Counted from the stretch's first letter, positions 1 through 10,078 are shown. The stretch is 64,000 nt of DNA from Candidatus Omnitrophota bacterium (GCA_026387315.1 JAPLLY010000017.1:62001-126000), one strand, 5' to 3'. Numbers and translations: made by a program. Notes: generated by a model not told the origin, from the sequence alone.

Positions 1-270
1 CCGGAGTTAAGATTAACCAAAGGCATCGCGTCAATAAATATCCCCGCGAATGAAACAGGCGAATATTCTATACAGTTAGGTTTTTTTACAAATAGTGTTA
101 ATGCTAATAATTTCAAGGATACATTGTTAAGTAGAAACTATCCTGCCTACGTAGAAAGTTTTGGCGCTGGTTTTCGGGTTAAGGTAGGTAGCTTTAAATT
201 ACAAAAGGAAGCGCTGGATTTAGAGGCCAAACTTTCCCAAGACGGTTTTGCCACCAAGATCTGTCCGTAG
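1..270 (+). CDS. SPOR-domain protein, C-terminal fragment (5' end outside window)
   Basis: Frame 1 open from base 1 to TAG at 268-270; translation ...ETGEYSIQLGFFTNSVNANNFKDTLLSRNYPAYVESFGAGFRVKVGSFKLQKEALDLEAKLSQDGFATKICP resembles a SPOR repeat; absent from the ORF track because it has no start in the window. Confidence 0.8.
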   Translation, partial: PELRLTKGIASINIPANETGEYSIQLGFFTNSVNANNFKDTLLSRNYPAYVESFGAGFRVKVGSFKLQKEALDLEAKLSQDGFATKICP

Positions 271-278
271 TTACTGAG

Positions 279-554
279 CCTCCAATAAATAATGGGCACA
301 TTGGCTGAGCTGATTTTGGAGCGAGACAAGGAACGAGGACGCCGGCGTAGTCTTGCGCTACGCCAAGGACGAGTGACGCAGTCGCAGCCCAAAATCAGCC
401 AGCCCATAACTATAGATGAGGGGGAAGCCCGCCTTTCGGCCGTCTGCGGCGTTGCTCCTCCTCGGCGTAGTACTGCGACTACGCCTTCGTCGTCGCGCCT
501 TGCATCCGGCCAAAATGCGGGCTTCCAATGTGCCCATTATTTATCGGAGGCTCA
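279..554. repeat. ~276-bp palindromic element with 27-bp terminal inverted repeats and two internal hairpin arms
   Basis: gcctccaataaataatgggcacattgg (279-305) versus ccaatgtgcccattatttatcggaggc (528-554), one mismatch; internal arms ctgattttgg/cccaaaatcag and ggaagcccgc/gcgggcttcc. Confidence 0.85.
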
Positions 555-556
555 GT

Positions 557-1477
557 ATGCTAAAGAAAAAGATAATTTTTCTCCTGGGGCCCACCGGTAT
601 AGGTAAATCCGCGGTAGCGATAAATTTGGCTAAAAAGATCAATGCCCAGATTATTTCCTGTGATTCTATGCAGGTATATCGTAAGATGGATATTCTTACT
701 TCCAAGGCGACTTCTGGACAAAGAAAAAAAGTTAAGCATTATCTCTTGGATATGATTGATCCGGAGCAGGAATATAATGTGGCTAAATATCGAAAGGCGG
801 CATTATCAATTTGCGATAAACTTTTTTTCAAAGGTAAAATACCGTTATTTGTGGGAGGAACCGGTCTTTATTACTCAATTATTATTGACGGGTTATTTCC
901 GGCAGTGCCGCGAGATAGATTAATTCGCGTAAAGTTAGAAAAGCAGCTTAAGTTGAAGGGGAACAAATATCTTTATAGGAGGTTGGTTAAGGTGGATAGC
1001 GCGGCTGCTGGAAAAATCCATCCTAATGATGCCAGAAGGATTATCCGTGCTTTGGAGGTGTATTTAAAAACAGGTAGGCGTATTTCCGTGTTACAGAAGA
1101 GTAGGGCTGGGTTGGCCAAGGAGTATGAGGTAAAGATTTTTGGATTAAATTCGAAAAGACAAGCTCTCTATGATACAATTAATCAAAGGGTTGATAAAAT
1201 GTTTAACCTAGGCTTAGTTAATGAGGTAAAGCGTTTGCTCAAATATAAATTAAGCCAGACTGCTCAATGTGCTATTGGTATCCGTGAGTTAAAGGGGTTT
1301 TTTGATGGGCAGTATTCTTTGGTTGAGGCTAAGCGCCTTATCCAGCGCAACAGCCGGCATTATGCTAAACGTCAACTGACTTGGTTTAGAAAAGACAAAC
1401 GTATTCAGTGGATTAATATTAATAAAATGGAAACACCTTCACAATTAGCTCTTAAACTGTGGAAAAAGCTCTCTTAG
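557..1477 (+). CDS. miaA: tRNA dimethylallyltransferase
   Basis: MLKKKIIFLLGPTGIGKSAVAINLAKKINAQIISCDSMQVYRKMDILTSKAT; ORF track start at 416 runs through the repeat, so ATG 557 after CGGAGG is preferred. Confidence 0.93.
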   Translation: MLKKKIIFLLGPTGIGKSAVAINLAKKINAQIISCDSMQVYRKMDILTSKATSGQRKKVKHYLLDMIDPEQEYNVAKYRKAALSICDKLFFKGKIPLFVGGTGLYYSIIIDGLFPAVPRDRLIRVKLEKQLKLKGNKYLYRRLVKVDSAAAGKIHPNDARRIIRALEVYLKTGRRISVLQKSRAGLAKEYEVKIFGLNSKRQALYDTINQRVDKMFNLGLVNEVKRLLKYKLSQTAQCAIGIRELKGFFDGQYSLVEAKRLIQRNSRHYAKRQLTWFRKDKRIQWININKMETPSQLALKLWKKLS

Positions 1478-2730
1478 TAAGTATTCAATTAAAAACGGAT
1501 AAGCATCATTGGCGTATTGAAGATATCTCTTCGGAGTTAGAGGAGTTGGCAATATCGGCTTGCGTGGAGGTGGTGGAAAACGTGACCTGTATTTGTGACC
1601 GGGCTACCTCTAATTATCTTATTGGCCGGGGAAAGGTTGAGGAAATTGGTTTTATCGCTAATGAACAAGGCGTGGACACGATAATTTTTAGCCATGATTT
1701 AAGCGGGACACAGCAACGTAATCTAGAAGGGGCTTTAGGTAAAAAAACGATTGATCGCACGCAATTGATCCTGGATATATTTTCCAGGCGCGCCAGGAGC
1801 CCTGAAGGCAAGATGCAGGTGGAGTTAGCTTTGCTGCGGTATTTACTGCCGCGTTTGACGGGCAAGGGAATAATGCTTTCGGGGTTAGGGGGCGGTATCG
1901 GTACCCGCGGCCCCGGCGAGACTAAGTTAGAGATGGATCGGCGCCAGATTAGAAGAAAAATCGATAAATTAAGAGAAGATTTAAAGACATTTCGTCTGCA
2001 CCGTTTGACCGCGAGCAAAAAAAGAAAAGTTAATAATTTACCGGTGGTGGCTTTAGTGGGTTATACTAGCTCCGGAAAATCCACGCTGCTAAACCTTTTA
2101 ACCGCGTCAACCCAGATCACTTCAGAAAAACTGTTTACTACTTTGGACCCGCTGGCTAAAAGCCTGCAGCTTCCTAATGGACAGAATATTATCATTTCAG
2201 ATACTGTGGGGTTTTTGCATGAACTCCCGCATCATCTCATCGAAGCTTTTAAGGCGACCTTGGAAGAGGTGGTTGATGCGGATTTATTAATCCATGTTTT
2301 AGATGTTGCTGACCAGCGCCTAGTTGGGCATAATCAAGCCGTGCTTAGCGTCTTAGAAGAGCTCGGGGCTCAGGATAAGCCTATCTTAGTGGCATTAAAT
2401 AAAATTGATTTGGTAAATGACCGCAGTTGGCTGGAAATTTCCAAGAAAGAATTCCCTAATTCTATTTTTTTATCCGCTAAAACCGGGGAGAACTTGGAGG
2501 CTTTAATTGCCAAGATAACCGGTCATTTTTCCGATCTGATGTTAAGTTTAAAGATCGTAATACCGCATAGCCGTATGGAGTTAGTGGATTTTTTCTATCG
2601 GCAAGCCAAGGTAAAGAAAATTGATTATTTACAAAAAGGTATCAATATCAGCCTGGATATTTCCCGGGCGCTTTTTAGCAGGATACAGAAAGACAAAGAT
2701 ATTGAGATTGTTTTAGAAAAAAGGGATTGA
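1459..2730 (+). CDS. hflX: GTPase HflX
   Basis: GGRGPGETKLE-type motif (GGGIGTRGPGETKLEMDRRQIRRKI) and GYTSSGKSTLLN P-loop. Confidence 0.93.
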   Translation: MEKALLVSIQLKTDKHHWRIEDISSELEELAISACVEVVENVTCICDRATSNYLIGRGKVEEIGFIANEQGVDTIIFSHDLSGTQQRNLEGALGKKTIDRTQLILDIFSRRARSPEGKMQVELALLRYLLPRLTGKGIMLSGLGGGIGTRGPGETKLEMDRRQIRRKIDKLREDLKTFRLHRLTASKKRKVNNLPVVALVGYTSSGKSTLLNLLTASTQITSEKLFTTLDPLAKSLQLPNGQNIIISDTVGFLHELPHHLIEAFKATLEEVVDADLLIHVLDVADQRLVGHNQAVLSVLEELGAQDKPILVALNKIDLVNDRSWLEISKKEFPNSIFLSAKTGENLEALIAKITGHFSDLMLSLKIVIPHSRMELVDFFYRQAKVKKIDYLQKGINISLDISRALFSRIQKDKDIEIVLEKRD

Positions 2731-2747
2731 ATTTTTTTAGGGTTAAG

Positions 2748-2774
2748 TTAGCACTCTGGTGATTTAAGTGCTAA
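2748..2774. promoter_or_regulatory. CIRCE operator
   Basis: TTAGCACTC-N9-AAGTGCTAA versus consensus TTAGCACTC-N9-GAGTGCTAA, upstream of hrcA. Confidence 0.9.
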
Positions 2775-2779
2775 TTTTA

Positions 2780-2807
2780 TTGACAAAATAGTAGATTATG
2801 TTAAAAT
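2780..2807 (+). promoter_or_regulatory. sigma70-like promoter of hrcA operon
   Basis: TTGACA (2780-2785), 16-bp spacer, TAAAAT (2802-2807), just downstream of CIRCE. Confidence 0.65.
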
Positions 2808-2855
2808 TACGCTTTGGCGTTTAGGGAGTGAGAAATGTAATCAGGAGGCCAAAGA

Positions 2856-3590
2856 GTGAGTACTGTGGATTATAATTCTCGCAGGAAGCAGGTTTTGAAC
2901 GCGGCGATCAACCGCCATATTAAGAACGCGCTTCCGGTGGCTTCAGATGATATTGCCGAAGAGTTTGATTTAAGCTCGGCAACGATTAGGAATATATTTT
3001 CTGAACTTGGTGAATCCGGATATTTAAAACATCCTCATACCTCAGGCGGAAGGATTCCTACGGATAAAGGATATCGTTATTATGTGGATTTCCTTATTCA
3101 GCAGATTGAACTTTTGGATAAAGAGAAGCAGTGCATTCTTAAGGACTGCAAAAGAAAAATGCGCCGGCTTGATGATACCCTGGAGAATACTTCTGAGGTT
3201 ATCTCTGAAATTACGCATTATGCCGGTATTGTTTCATTTTTACAGTGGCAGGATAAGATATTCTATAAAGGTATCAGCCGCATACTTGACCAGCCGGAGT
3301 TTAAGGACGCGGATAAGATCCGCCTGTTGGTTAGGTTAATGGAGGATAAAGGCAAGCTTTTAGATATTATTAATCGGGATTTTTCCGGCAAGGTGAAGGT
3401 TTATATCGGAAGTGAATTGGGTTTTCCGGAAATGGAAAATTGCTCTTTAATCGTCTCCGGTTTTAAGTTAAAAAATCAACCTTCAGGCAGGCTGGCAGTA
3501 TTAGGGCCAATGCGCATGGAATATGATCATATTATTCCGACTATGGAATATATCTCTGAAGTTTTGAATCAAATTTTGGAGGATTTTTAG
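2856..3590 (+). CDS. hrcA: heat-inducible transcription repressor HrcA (short form)
   Basis: N-terminal winged helix LSSATIRNIFSELGESGYLKHPHTSGGRIPTDKGYRYYVD and C-terminal LAVLGPMRMEYDHIIPTMEYISEVLN; GTG start. Confidence 0.9.
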   Translation: MSTVDYNSRRKQVLNAAINRHIKNALPVASDDIAEEFDLSSATIRNIFSELGESGYLKHPHTSGGRIPTDKGYRYYVDFLIQQIELLDKEKQCILKDCKRKMRRLDDTLENTSEVISEITHYAGIVSFLQWQDKIFYKGISRILDQPEFKDADKIRLLVRLMEDKGKLLDIINRDFSGKVKVYIGSELGFPEMENCSLIVSGFKLKNQPSGRLAVLGPMRMEYDHIIPTMEYISEVLNQILEDF

Positions 3591-3593
3591 AGT

Positions 3594-4142
3594 ATGGAAG
3601 AGCCTGAAAAGAAATCCGCCGCAGGCGGATCCGCCTCCGGTGGGAAAGAAGAAAAGGTTATTACTTTAAAAGAAGCAGAGTATCTGGGGCTCTTGGAGGA
3701 GGTTAAAAAAGGCAAGGACAGCTGGGATAAGATGCTGCGGAATCAGGCTGATCTTGAAAATACCCGTAAGCGCTTGGATCGGGAGAAGCAGGAGTTTATA
3801 AAATTTGCTAATGAAGGCCTTATTTTGGATTTGCTTAATGTGCTGGATGATTTGGAGCGTACCGTGGATTTGGCAGAATCAAGCAAGGAAGATCTTTCTG
3901 CTTTTTTAAAGGGAGTAGAAATGATTCTGGCGCATTTATATGAAATGTTGAAGAATCATGGAGTCAAGCCCATCGAGGCTGAAGGAAAAATATTTGACCC
4001 GAATTTCCATGAGGCCTTGATGCAAGTAGAAAACAAAGAGTTGCCGGAGCATACGATAATTGAGGTATTACAAAAGGGATATTTAATTCACGGGCGGGTA
4101 TTAAGAACCGCCAAGGTAAAAGTTTCGAAGAAATCTATGTAA
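3594..4142 (+). CDS. grpE: nucleotide exchange factor GrpE
   Basis: RNQADLENTRKRLDREKQEFIKFANEGLILDLLNVLDDLERT and C-terminal GYLIHGRVLRTAKVKVSKK. Confidence 0.93.
   Translation: MEEPEKKSAAGGSASGGKEEKVITLKEAEYLGLLEEVKKGKDSWDKMLRNQADLENTRKRLDREKQEFIKFANEGLILDLLNVLDDLERTVDLAESSKEDLSAFLKGVEMILAHLYEMLKNHGVKPIEAEGKIFDPNFHEALMQVENKELPEHTIIEVLQKGYLIHGRVLRTAKVKVSKKSM
3615..3643. repeat. intragenic palindromic repeat, in frame in grpE
   Basis: tccgccgcaggcggatccgcctccggtgg; near-identical copy in dnaK at 6051-6080. Confidence 0.75.
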
Positions 4143-4218
4143 AATAATCTTTCCCTTCGCGGGGGCTCGGGGTCATTTTTCCCCAAGCGCCGGTGGCTGG
4201 GGAAAAATGAGGAGGTTA
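4143..4218 (+). repeat. family-3 hairpin repeat upstream of dnaK (carries GAGGAGG)
   Basis: cccttcgcgggggctcggggtcatttttccccaagcgccggtggctggggaaaaatgaggagg; similar copies at ~21826-21988, 30396-30422, 54831-54903. Confidence 0.85.
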
Positions 4219-4220
4219 AC

Positions 4221-6140
4221 ATGGCAAAAGTAATTGGTATTGATTTAGGCACATCTAACTCGGCGGCTGCGATTATGGAAGGGGGCAGGCCGGTGATTAT
4301 TCCTTCAGCTGAAGGAGCGGGGGTTGCCTCAGGAAAAGCTTTTCCATCTTATGTGGCCTTTACTAAAGATGGCCAGCGCCTGGTGGGTGAACCGGCAAGG
4401 CGCCAGGCGGCGATTAATGCCGAAGGCACGATTCAAGCCGCTAAGCGTAAGATGGGTACGGATTTTAAATTTAAGGCTCATGGTAAAGATTATACTCCGC
4501 AGCAGATTTCCGCGTTTATCCTGCAGAAAATTAAACAGGACGCGGAGGCTTATTTGGGAGACAAAGTAGAAGAGGTGGTGATTACCTGTCCGGCGTATTT
4601 TAATGATAATCAACGCCAGGCAACTAAAGATGCCGGTGAAATCGCGGGTTTAAAAGTTTTGCGGATTATCAATGAGCCTACGGCCGCTTGCCTGGCTTAC
4701 GGCTTGGAGAAGGCGGATAAAGAACAAAGAATTATGGTCTTTGATTTAGGCGGCGGTACTTTGGATGTTACTATTATGGAGATGGCTCAGGGGGTATTCC
4801 ATGTGCAGGCAACCAGCGGCGATACGCAGCTGGGCGGAACAGACATGGATCGAGTCTTGCTTGAATATATTGTCGGGCAATTCAAACGTGAAACCGGTAT
4901 TGATTTGATGAATGATAAGATGGCAGTGCAGAGGGTACGCGAAGGCGCGGAAAAGGCCAAGATTGAGTTATCTTCCACGGTGAGCACGGATATCAACTTG
5001 CCTTTTATTACTGCTGATGCTACCGGGCCTAAGCATTTAACGATGACGATTACCCGGGCAAAGCTGGAGGATCTAGTTGGGCCGATTATCGACCGTTGCC
5101 GCCAGCCCATGGAGCAGGCGTTAAATGACGCTAAACTGATGGCCAAGGAGGTTGACCGGATTATCATGGTCGGCGGGCCTACGCGGATGCCGATTGTGCA
5201 AAAATTTGTTGAAGAATATGTCGGTAAGAAAATTGAGCGCGGAGTTGACCCTATGGAGTGCGTGGCTTTAGGGGCGGCAGTTCAGGCGGCGATTATTACC
5301 GGAGAGGTTAAAGATGTGCTTCTTTTGGATGTTACTCCGCTTTCCTTGGGTATTGAAACCTTAGGCGGAGTTAATACGAAGTTAATCGAAAGAAACGCCT
5401 CTATCCCTACTCAAAAAAGCCAGATATTTTCAACCGCGGCGGATAACCAGACTGCGGTTACCATCCGGGTCCTACAAGGTGAAAGGCCGTTGGCTGATGA
5501 TAACGTGGAATTGGGAAGGTTTGATTTAGTGGGGATTCCTGCCGCTACGCGCGGCGTGCCGCAGATTGAAGTAAAGTTTGATATTGACCGTGACGGGATT
5601 GTGCATGTTTCAGCTAAGGATCTGGGTACCGGCAAAGAGCAGTCTATCCGTATCAGCGCTCCTAAGAAGTTATCCAAGGAAGAGATTGATAAGATGGTCA
5701 AGGACGCGGAAAAATTCGCGGCCGATGATGCCAAAAAAAGGGAAGAAATTGAGATTATTAATCAGGCGGATAACCTGATCTATGCTACTGAAAAATCATT
5801 AAAGGATTACGGAGATAAGGTTAGCCAGGCTGAGCGCGCGGATATTGAGGCAAAAGTCAATGATTTAAAGAGCGCGGTTAAAGAGAAGAATATTGAGAGA
5901 ATTAAAAAAGGGATGGAGGAGCTGACCAAGGTTTCCCATAAGCTGGCTGAAGAGATTTACAAGCAGGCAGCCGCCAAGCAGCAAAAGCCGCAAGACGGCC
6001 AAGCCGCTTCTGGGAGCGAGCAAAATACCGCCGAAGAACCAGACAAGAAATCCGCCGCAGGCGGATTTGCCTCCGGCGGAAAAGACGAGGATATTATTGA
6101 CGCTGAGTATAAGGAAGAGGATCAAGGCGGTAAGAAATAA
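4221..6140 (+). CDS. dnaK: molecular chaperone DnaK
   Basis: [22 protein letters not shown]...; full-length Hsp70. Confidence 0.97.
   Translation: MAKVIGIDLGTSNSAAAIMEGGRPVIIPSAEGAGVASGKAFPSYVAFTKDGQRLVGEPARRQAAINAEGTIQAAKRKMGTDFKFKAHGKDYTPQQISAFILQKIKQDAEAYLGDKVEEVVITCPAYFNDNQRQATKDAGEIAGLKVLRIINEPTAACLAYGLEKADKEQRIMVFDLGGGTLDVTIMEMAQGVFHVQATSGDTQLGGTDMDRVLLEYIVGQFKRETGIDLMNDKMAVQRVREGAEKAKIELSSTVSTDINLPFITADATGPKHLTMTITRAKLEDLVGPIIDRCRQPMEQALNDAKLMAKEVDRIIMVGGPTRMPIVQKFVEEYVGKKIERGVDPMECVALGAAVQAAIITGEVKDVLLLDVTPLSLGIETLGGVNTKLIERNASIPTQKSQIFSTAADNQTAVTIRVLQGERPLADDNVELGRFDLVGIPAATRGVPQIEVKFDIDRDGIVHVSAKDLGTGKEQSIRISAPKKLSKEEIDKMVKDAEKFAADDAKKREEIEIINQADNLIYATEKSLKDYGDKVSQAERADIEAKVNDLKSAVKEKNIERIKKGMEELTKVSHKLAEEIYKQAAAKQQKPQDGQAASGSEQNTAEEPDKKSAAGGFASGGKDEDIIDAEYKEEDQGGKK
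6051..6080. repeat. intragenic palindromic repeat, in frame in dnaK
   Basis: tccgccgcaggcggatttgcctccggcgga, same sequence type as in grpE. Confidence 0.8.
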
Positions 6141-6241
6141 ACCCCGCTCCCCGGGCTAAAGCACGGGGCTTTGGGGAAAACATAACTACACAAACCTTAC
6201 ATCCCCGCTCTAAAGAGCGGGGCTTTACGGGGAGCGGGGTA
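6141..6241. repeat. family-2 compound palindromic repeat between dnaK and dnaJ
   Basis: accccgctccccgggctaaagcacggggctttggggaaaacataactacacaaaccttacatccccgctctaaagagcggggctttacggggagcggggtaaa; almost identical copy at 62158-62260. Confidence 0.9.
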
Positions 6242-6244
6242 AAG

Positions 6245-7408
6245 ATGTCTGTTAAAGGTAATTATTACGAAATACTGGGAGTTTCCAAGACCGCTAGCCT
6301 GGATGAAATAAAAAAGGCCTATCGTGAGATGGCGCTTAAATTTCATCCGGACCGCGTGCCGGCGGAAGAGAAAAAAGCCGCGGAGGAAAAATTCAAGGGG
6401 ATTTCTGAAGCATACGCTGTGCTTTCAGATTCTCCTAAGCGCGATCTCTATGATCAATACGGACATTCGGGCATAGACCAGAAATACGCCCAGGAAGATA
6501 TTTTTAAAGGCGCGGATTTCAGCAGTATTTTTAGGGAAATGGGTGGTGGATCTGGCGGCGGAGGAAGTATTTTTGAGGAGCTATTCGGTGACTTGGGGTT
6601 TGATATTTCCGGTTCAAGGCAATCAAGTTCTGGCGCTGCCAGGCGGCGCGGCAGGGATTTGCAGATTGCCATTGAAATATCGTTAGAGGAAGCAGCCGAA
6701 AGCGTGGAGAAAATCATTACCGTGCCACGCTATGAAACTTGTACGCTCTGTTCAGGCAGTGGCGCTAAACCCGGCTCCAAGAGGACGGTTTGTTCCCAAT
6801 GTAAGGGAGCGGGTAAAACGGTAGTTTCTAATGGTTTTTTCCAATTGGCTCAAACTTGTTCACGCTGCGGCGGAGAGGGCTCAATTATCGCGACTGCCTG
6901 TTCGGATTGCCGGGGAGAAGGCCGGGTTAAAATTACTAAAAAAATAAAAGTTAAGATACCTGCCGGAGTAGATAATGGTTCTCAGCTGCGCGTCCGCGCG
7001 GAAGGCGAAGCTGGATTAAATAGCCGGGGGGATTTATACGTAGTTATAGAGGTTAGAGAGCATGCGATCTTTCAGAGGCATAATAATGATATTGCAACAA
7101 GCGTGAATATAAGTTTGGCTAAAGCTGTTTTGGGTGGTGAGGTTGAGGTTCCGGCTTTAGACGGAAAACTGATGATGAAGATTCCCGCGGGTACCCAATG
7201 CGGAAAAACTTTTCGTCTTAATGGTAAAGGTATGCCGGACTTGCATTCCCGGGATATTGGTGACGAGTTAGTGAAAGTAGATATTGAAATTCCTACCAGG
7301 TTAACCGCGCAACAGAGGCAGCTGATAGAGGAGTTTGCCCGCTCAAGCGGAGAAGATTTGGGATCTAAGGAAAGCTTTACGGATAAGTTTAAAAAATCAT
7401 TTCGTTAA
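6245..7408 (+). CDS. dnaJ: molecular chaperone DnaJ
   Basis: J domain with HPD, G-rich region, four CxxCxGxG-type zinc repeats. Confidence 0.97.
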   Translation: MSVKGNYYEILGVSKTASLDEIKKAYREMALKFHPDRVPAEEKKAAEEKFKGISEAYAVLSDSPKRDLYDQYGHSGIDQKYAQEDIFKGADFSSIFREMGGGSGGGGSIFEELFGDLGFDISGSRQSSSGAARRRGRDLQIAIEISLEEAAESVEKIITVPRYETCTLCSGSGAKPGSKRTVCSQCKGAGKTVVSNGFFQLAQTCSRCGGEGSIIATACSDCRGEGRVKITKKIKVKIPAGVDNGSQLRVRAEGEAGLNSRGDLYVVIEVREHAIFQRHNNDIATSVNISLAKAVLGGEVEVPALDGKLMMKIPAGTQCGKTFRLNGKGMPDLHSRDIGDELVKVDIEIPTRLTAQQRQLIEEFARSSGEDLGSKESFTDKFKKSFR

Positions 7409-7415
7409 CATCATT

Positions 7416-7446
7416 CCTACCCTCGATTAAAACATTCGAGGGTAGG
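7416..7446. terminator. hairpin downstream of dnaJ, possible terminator
   Basis: cctaccctcga-ttaaaacat-tcgagggtagg, 11-bp perfect stem; no clear T-run follows. Confidence 0.4.
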
Positions 7447-7523
7447 TTTCAGTGACACAAGTTGTCATCCCCGCCCCCGCTTCCGCGAGGGTAAACTCCA
7501 GCGGGGATCTATAAAAGGATAAT

Positions 7524-7787
7524 ATGCCTACTTATGAATATGAATGTTTATTCTGTAAACATAAATTTGAAATTTTACAGAGTATAACCGCCAGGCCTAA
7601 AACTAAGTGCCCGGAATGCGGTAAAAAGTTAAAAAAGTTAATTAGCAGTACGGCAGGGTTTATTTTTAAAGGATCAGGTTTTTACGCTACGGATTATAAG
7701 AAGACAAGTAAGCCAGCAGTTAGCGCTTTGCCTGCAACCTGTCCTAAGGCGCATGATGGGTGCGCTGGTTGCCCGGCTAAGAAGTAA
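7524..7787 (+). CDS. FmdB family zinc ribbon protein
   Basis: MPTYEYECLFCKHKFEILQSITARPKTKCPECGKKLKKLIS. Confidence 0.85.
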   Translation: MPTYEYECLFCKHKFEILQSITARPKTKCPECGKKLKKLISSTAGFIFKGSGFYATDYKKTSKPAVSALPATCPKAHDGCAGCPAKK

Positions 7788-7813
7788 ATAATGACGTTAC
7801 CGAGGTAATTTTT

Positions 7814-9057
7814 ATGAGTAAAATCAAAGCTTTTAAGGCAGTAGTCTATAATCCGAAGGTTATCGGTGATTTTAAGCATGTGGTTTGCCCGCCATACGAT
7901 GTGATTTCCTCCCAGGCTCAAGATATACTCCATGAGCGTTCACCGCGTAATTTTATTCATATACTTTTAGCTAAAGATTCTCCCCTGGATGATAAATACC
8001 ACAGGGCAGGAGTAATATTCCGCAGCTGGCTTAAGGAAGAGGTGCTTATTCAGGATGAGCAGCCAGCCGTATATTTTTATAGTCAGCAATATGTTATCCG
8101 AGGTGAGAAAAAAACGCGCTTAGGATTTATTTCTTTACTTAGGCTGCCTGATGAAAAAGGCTCAGCTGTTTTTGGGCATGAAAATACGCATAACGCCGCG
8201 AAGCTGGATAGGTTTAAACTGGTTAAACAGGTAAGAGCTAATCTTAGCCCAATCTTTATAATTTTTCTGGATAAAAAACGCATTATTCAGCGCGTCTTTC
8301 AGAAGTATATTCCCGCGCAGAAGCCTTTTATTGAAGTTTTCGATGATGAAAAAACCGCGCATAAATTATGGCGCCTGAATGATCCGGGTGTTCTTAAGAC
8401 AATTGAATCCAGCATGGATAACGAAAATATGTTTATTGCCGACGGCCATCATCGTTATGAGGTTTCCTGCGCCTATCGGGATATGCTGCGCGAAAAATTG
8501 GGCGCGCAATTCACCGGCGAAGAAGATTTTAACTTTTGCCTGGCATATTTTACCAATAATTAGATACGCGCCTGGATTTAAATGATTTTATGGGCAAGGC
8601 CAAAGAGTATTTTGATATTGATCAACTAAAAGACCGGACACGCTTTTTCTTCTTAATGGAAAAAGCCGGCTGCACGGAGCATTTGTTGGGGTTATATAAA
8701 GATAAAAAATATTTTCTTTTACGGCTAAAAAATGTAAGGATGCTGGATAAACTAATCGCGGATAAGCCTAAAGAGTACAGGGAGCTGGACGTGGCAATTC
8801 TTAATTACCTGGTATTGAAAAATATCCTCAAACTTGATTTAAACAACCTAACGGCTATAAAATATAGCCCGGATCCTGACGAATTAATGGAGCAGGTGGA
8901 TAGCGACCCTTTAAATGCCGCGTTTTTCTTAAATCCGGTTAAAATTCAACAGATTATTAATATTGCTACCAGCGGTAATAAAATGCCTCCCAAATCCACC
9001 TATTTTTATCCTAAGGTACTTTCAGGCATGGTGGTGAATAAATTCCAAAAGGAATAA
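7814..9057 (+). pseudogene. DUF1015 family protein, split by frameshift (ORFs 7814-8563 and 8590-9057)
   Basis: FKAVVYNPKVIGDFKHVVCPPYDVIS ... ADGHHRYE ... FCLAYFTNN* then LDTRLDLNDFMGKAKEYFDIDQLKDRTRF in another frame. Confidence 0.65.
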
Positions 9058-9059
9058 GT

Positions 9060-9899
9060 ATGGCCTTATTTGGCAAACCAAAATATACCATTGTACGCTT
9101 AAAGAAAAAGGAAATCCCTGATGGTTTATGGACAAAATGCGAAGAATGTTCTGAGACTCTTTATAATAAAACACTGGAAGAGAATTCCAGGGTTTGCCCT
9201 AAATGTAACTATCATTTTGGCTTAACGGCGTATGAAAGAATAAATCTATTGTTGGATAAGGATACCTTTGTCGAATTCGATAGAGATATGGTTTCAGCTG
9301 ATCCCCTTGATTTCAAGGGGCCCAAGACCTATAAAGATAAATTAAAGCAGGATCAGGAGGCGACCGGGTTAAAGGATGCCGTTATATCAGGAGAAGGTAA
9401 AATTAATTCCCGACTGGTTGTGGCGGCGGTTACGGATTCGCGTTTTATTATGGGGTCGATGGGTTCGGTAGTTGGCGAAAAAATTACCCGGGCGATTGAA
9501 TATGCCACAAAAAATAAGCTTCCCATGATTATTGTTTCCGGTTCAGGCGGAGGGGCGCGGATGTATGAAGGCTTGTATAGCCTGATGCAGATGGCCAAAA
9601 CTTGCGCCGCTTTATCTTATCACCATAAAGCAAGCTTACCTTATATTTCCGTGCTGACTAACCCTACTATGGCGGGAATTATGGCTTCATTTGCCGGAGT
9701 TGGAGATATAATTATGGCTGAGCCTAACGCTCTTATTGGTTTTACCGGCCCCAGGGTTATTGAGCAGACAATTAGGCAGAAATTACCTATGGGTTTCCAG
9801 CGTTCGGAATTCTTGTTAGATCATGGGCTGATTGACATGATTGTGCATCGCAAAAATATGAAGGGAACTTTAAGTCAACTGCTTGACTATTTCAGCTAA
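9060..9899 (+). CDS. accD: acetyl-CoA carboxylase carboxyltransferase subunit beta
   Basis: zinc ribbon WTKCEECSETLYNKTLEENSRVCPKCNYHFGL and carboxyltransferase SGSGGGARMYEG...GFTGPRVIEQTI. Confidence 0.95.
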   Translation: MALFGKPKYTIVRLKKKEIPDGLWTKCEECSETLYNKTLEENSRVCPKCNYHFGLTAYERINLLLDKDTFVEFDRDMVSADPLDFKGPKTYKDKLKQDQEATGLKDAVISGEGKINSRLVVAAVTDSRFIMGSMGSVVGEKITRAIEYATKNKLPMIIVSGSGGGARMYEGLYSLMQMAKTCAALSYHHKASLPYISVLTNPTMAGIMASFAGVGDIIMAEPNALIGFTGPRVIEQTIRQKLPMGFQRSEFLLDHGLIDMIVHRKNMKGTLSQLLDYFS

Positions 9900-9932
9900 T
9901 TTTGTATAATAATTCTTTATTGTTCAAATTAG

Positions 9933-10006
9933 TGTCATTGCGAGCCCCGAAGGGGCGAAGCAATCTAGCTTTTAAGATTGCTTCGGTCGCTTCGCTCTCT
10001 CGCTTT
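9933..10006. repeat. dispersed palindromic repeat (GTCATTGCGAG...GCAATCT type)
   Basis: gtcattgcgagccccgaaggggcgaagcaatctagcttttaagattgcttcggtcgcttcgctctctcgc; inverted halves. Confidence 0.7.
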
Positions 10007-10078
10007 TGACACCTTTTAGAGTGTTTAATTTGGACACGAGCGATAATAATTGTTAATTAAAGTCAGGAGAGTAATTAA

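Noticed and set aside
416-556. N-terminal extension of the miaA ORF in the track
   Set aside because: These codons lie within the palindromic repeat; ATG 557 follows a good SD and begins the conserved MiaA sequence
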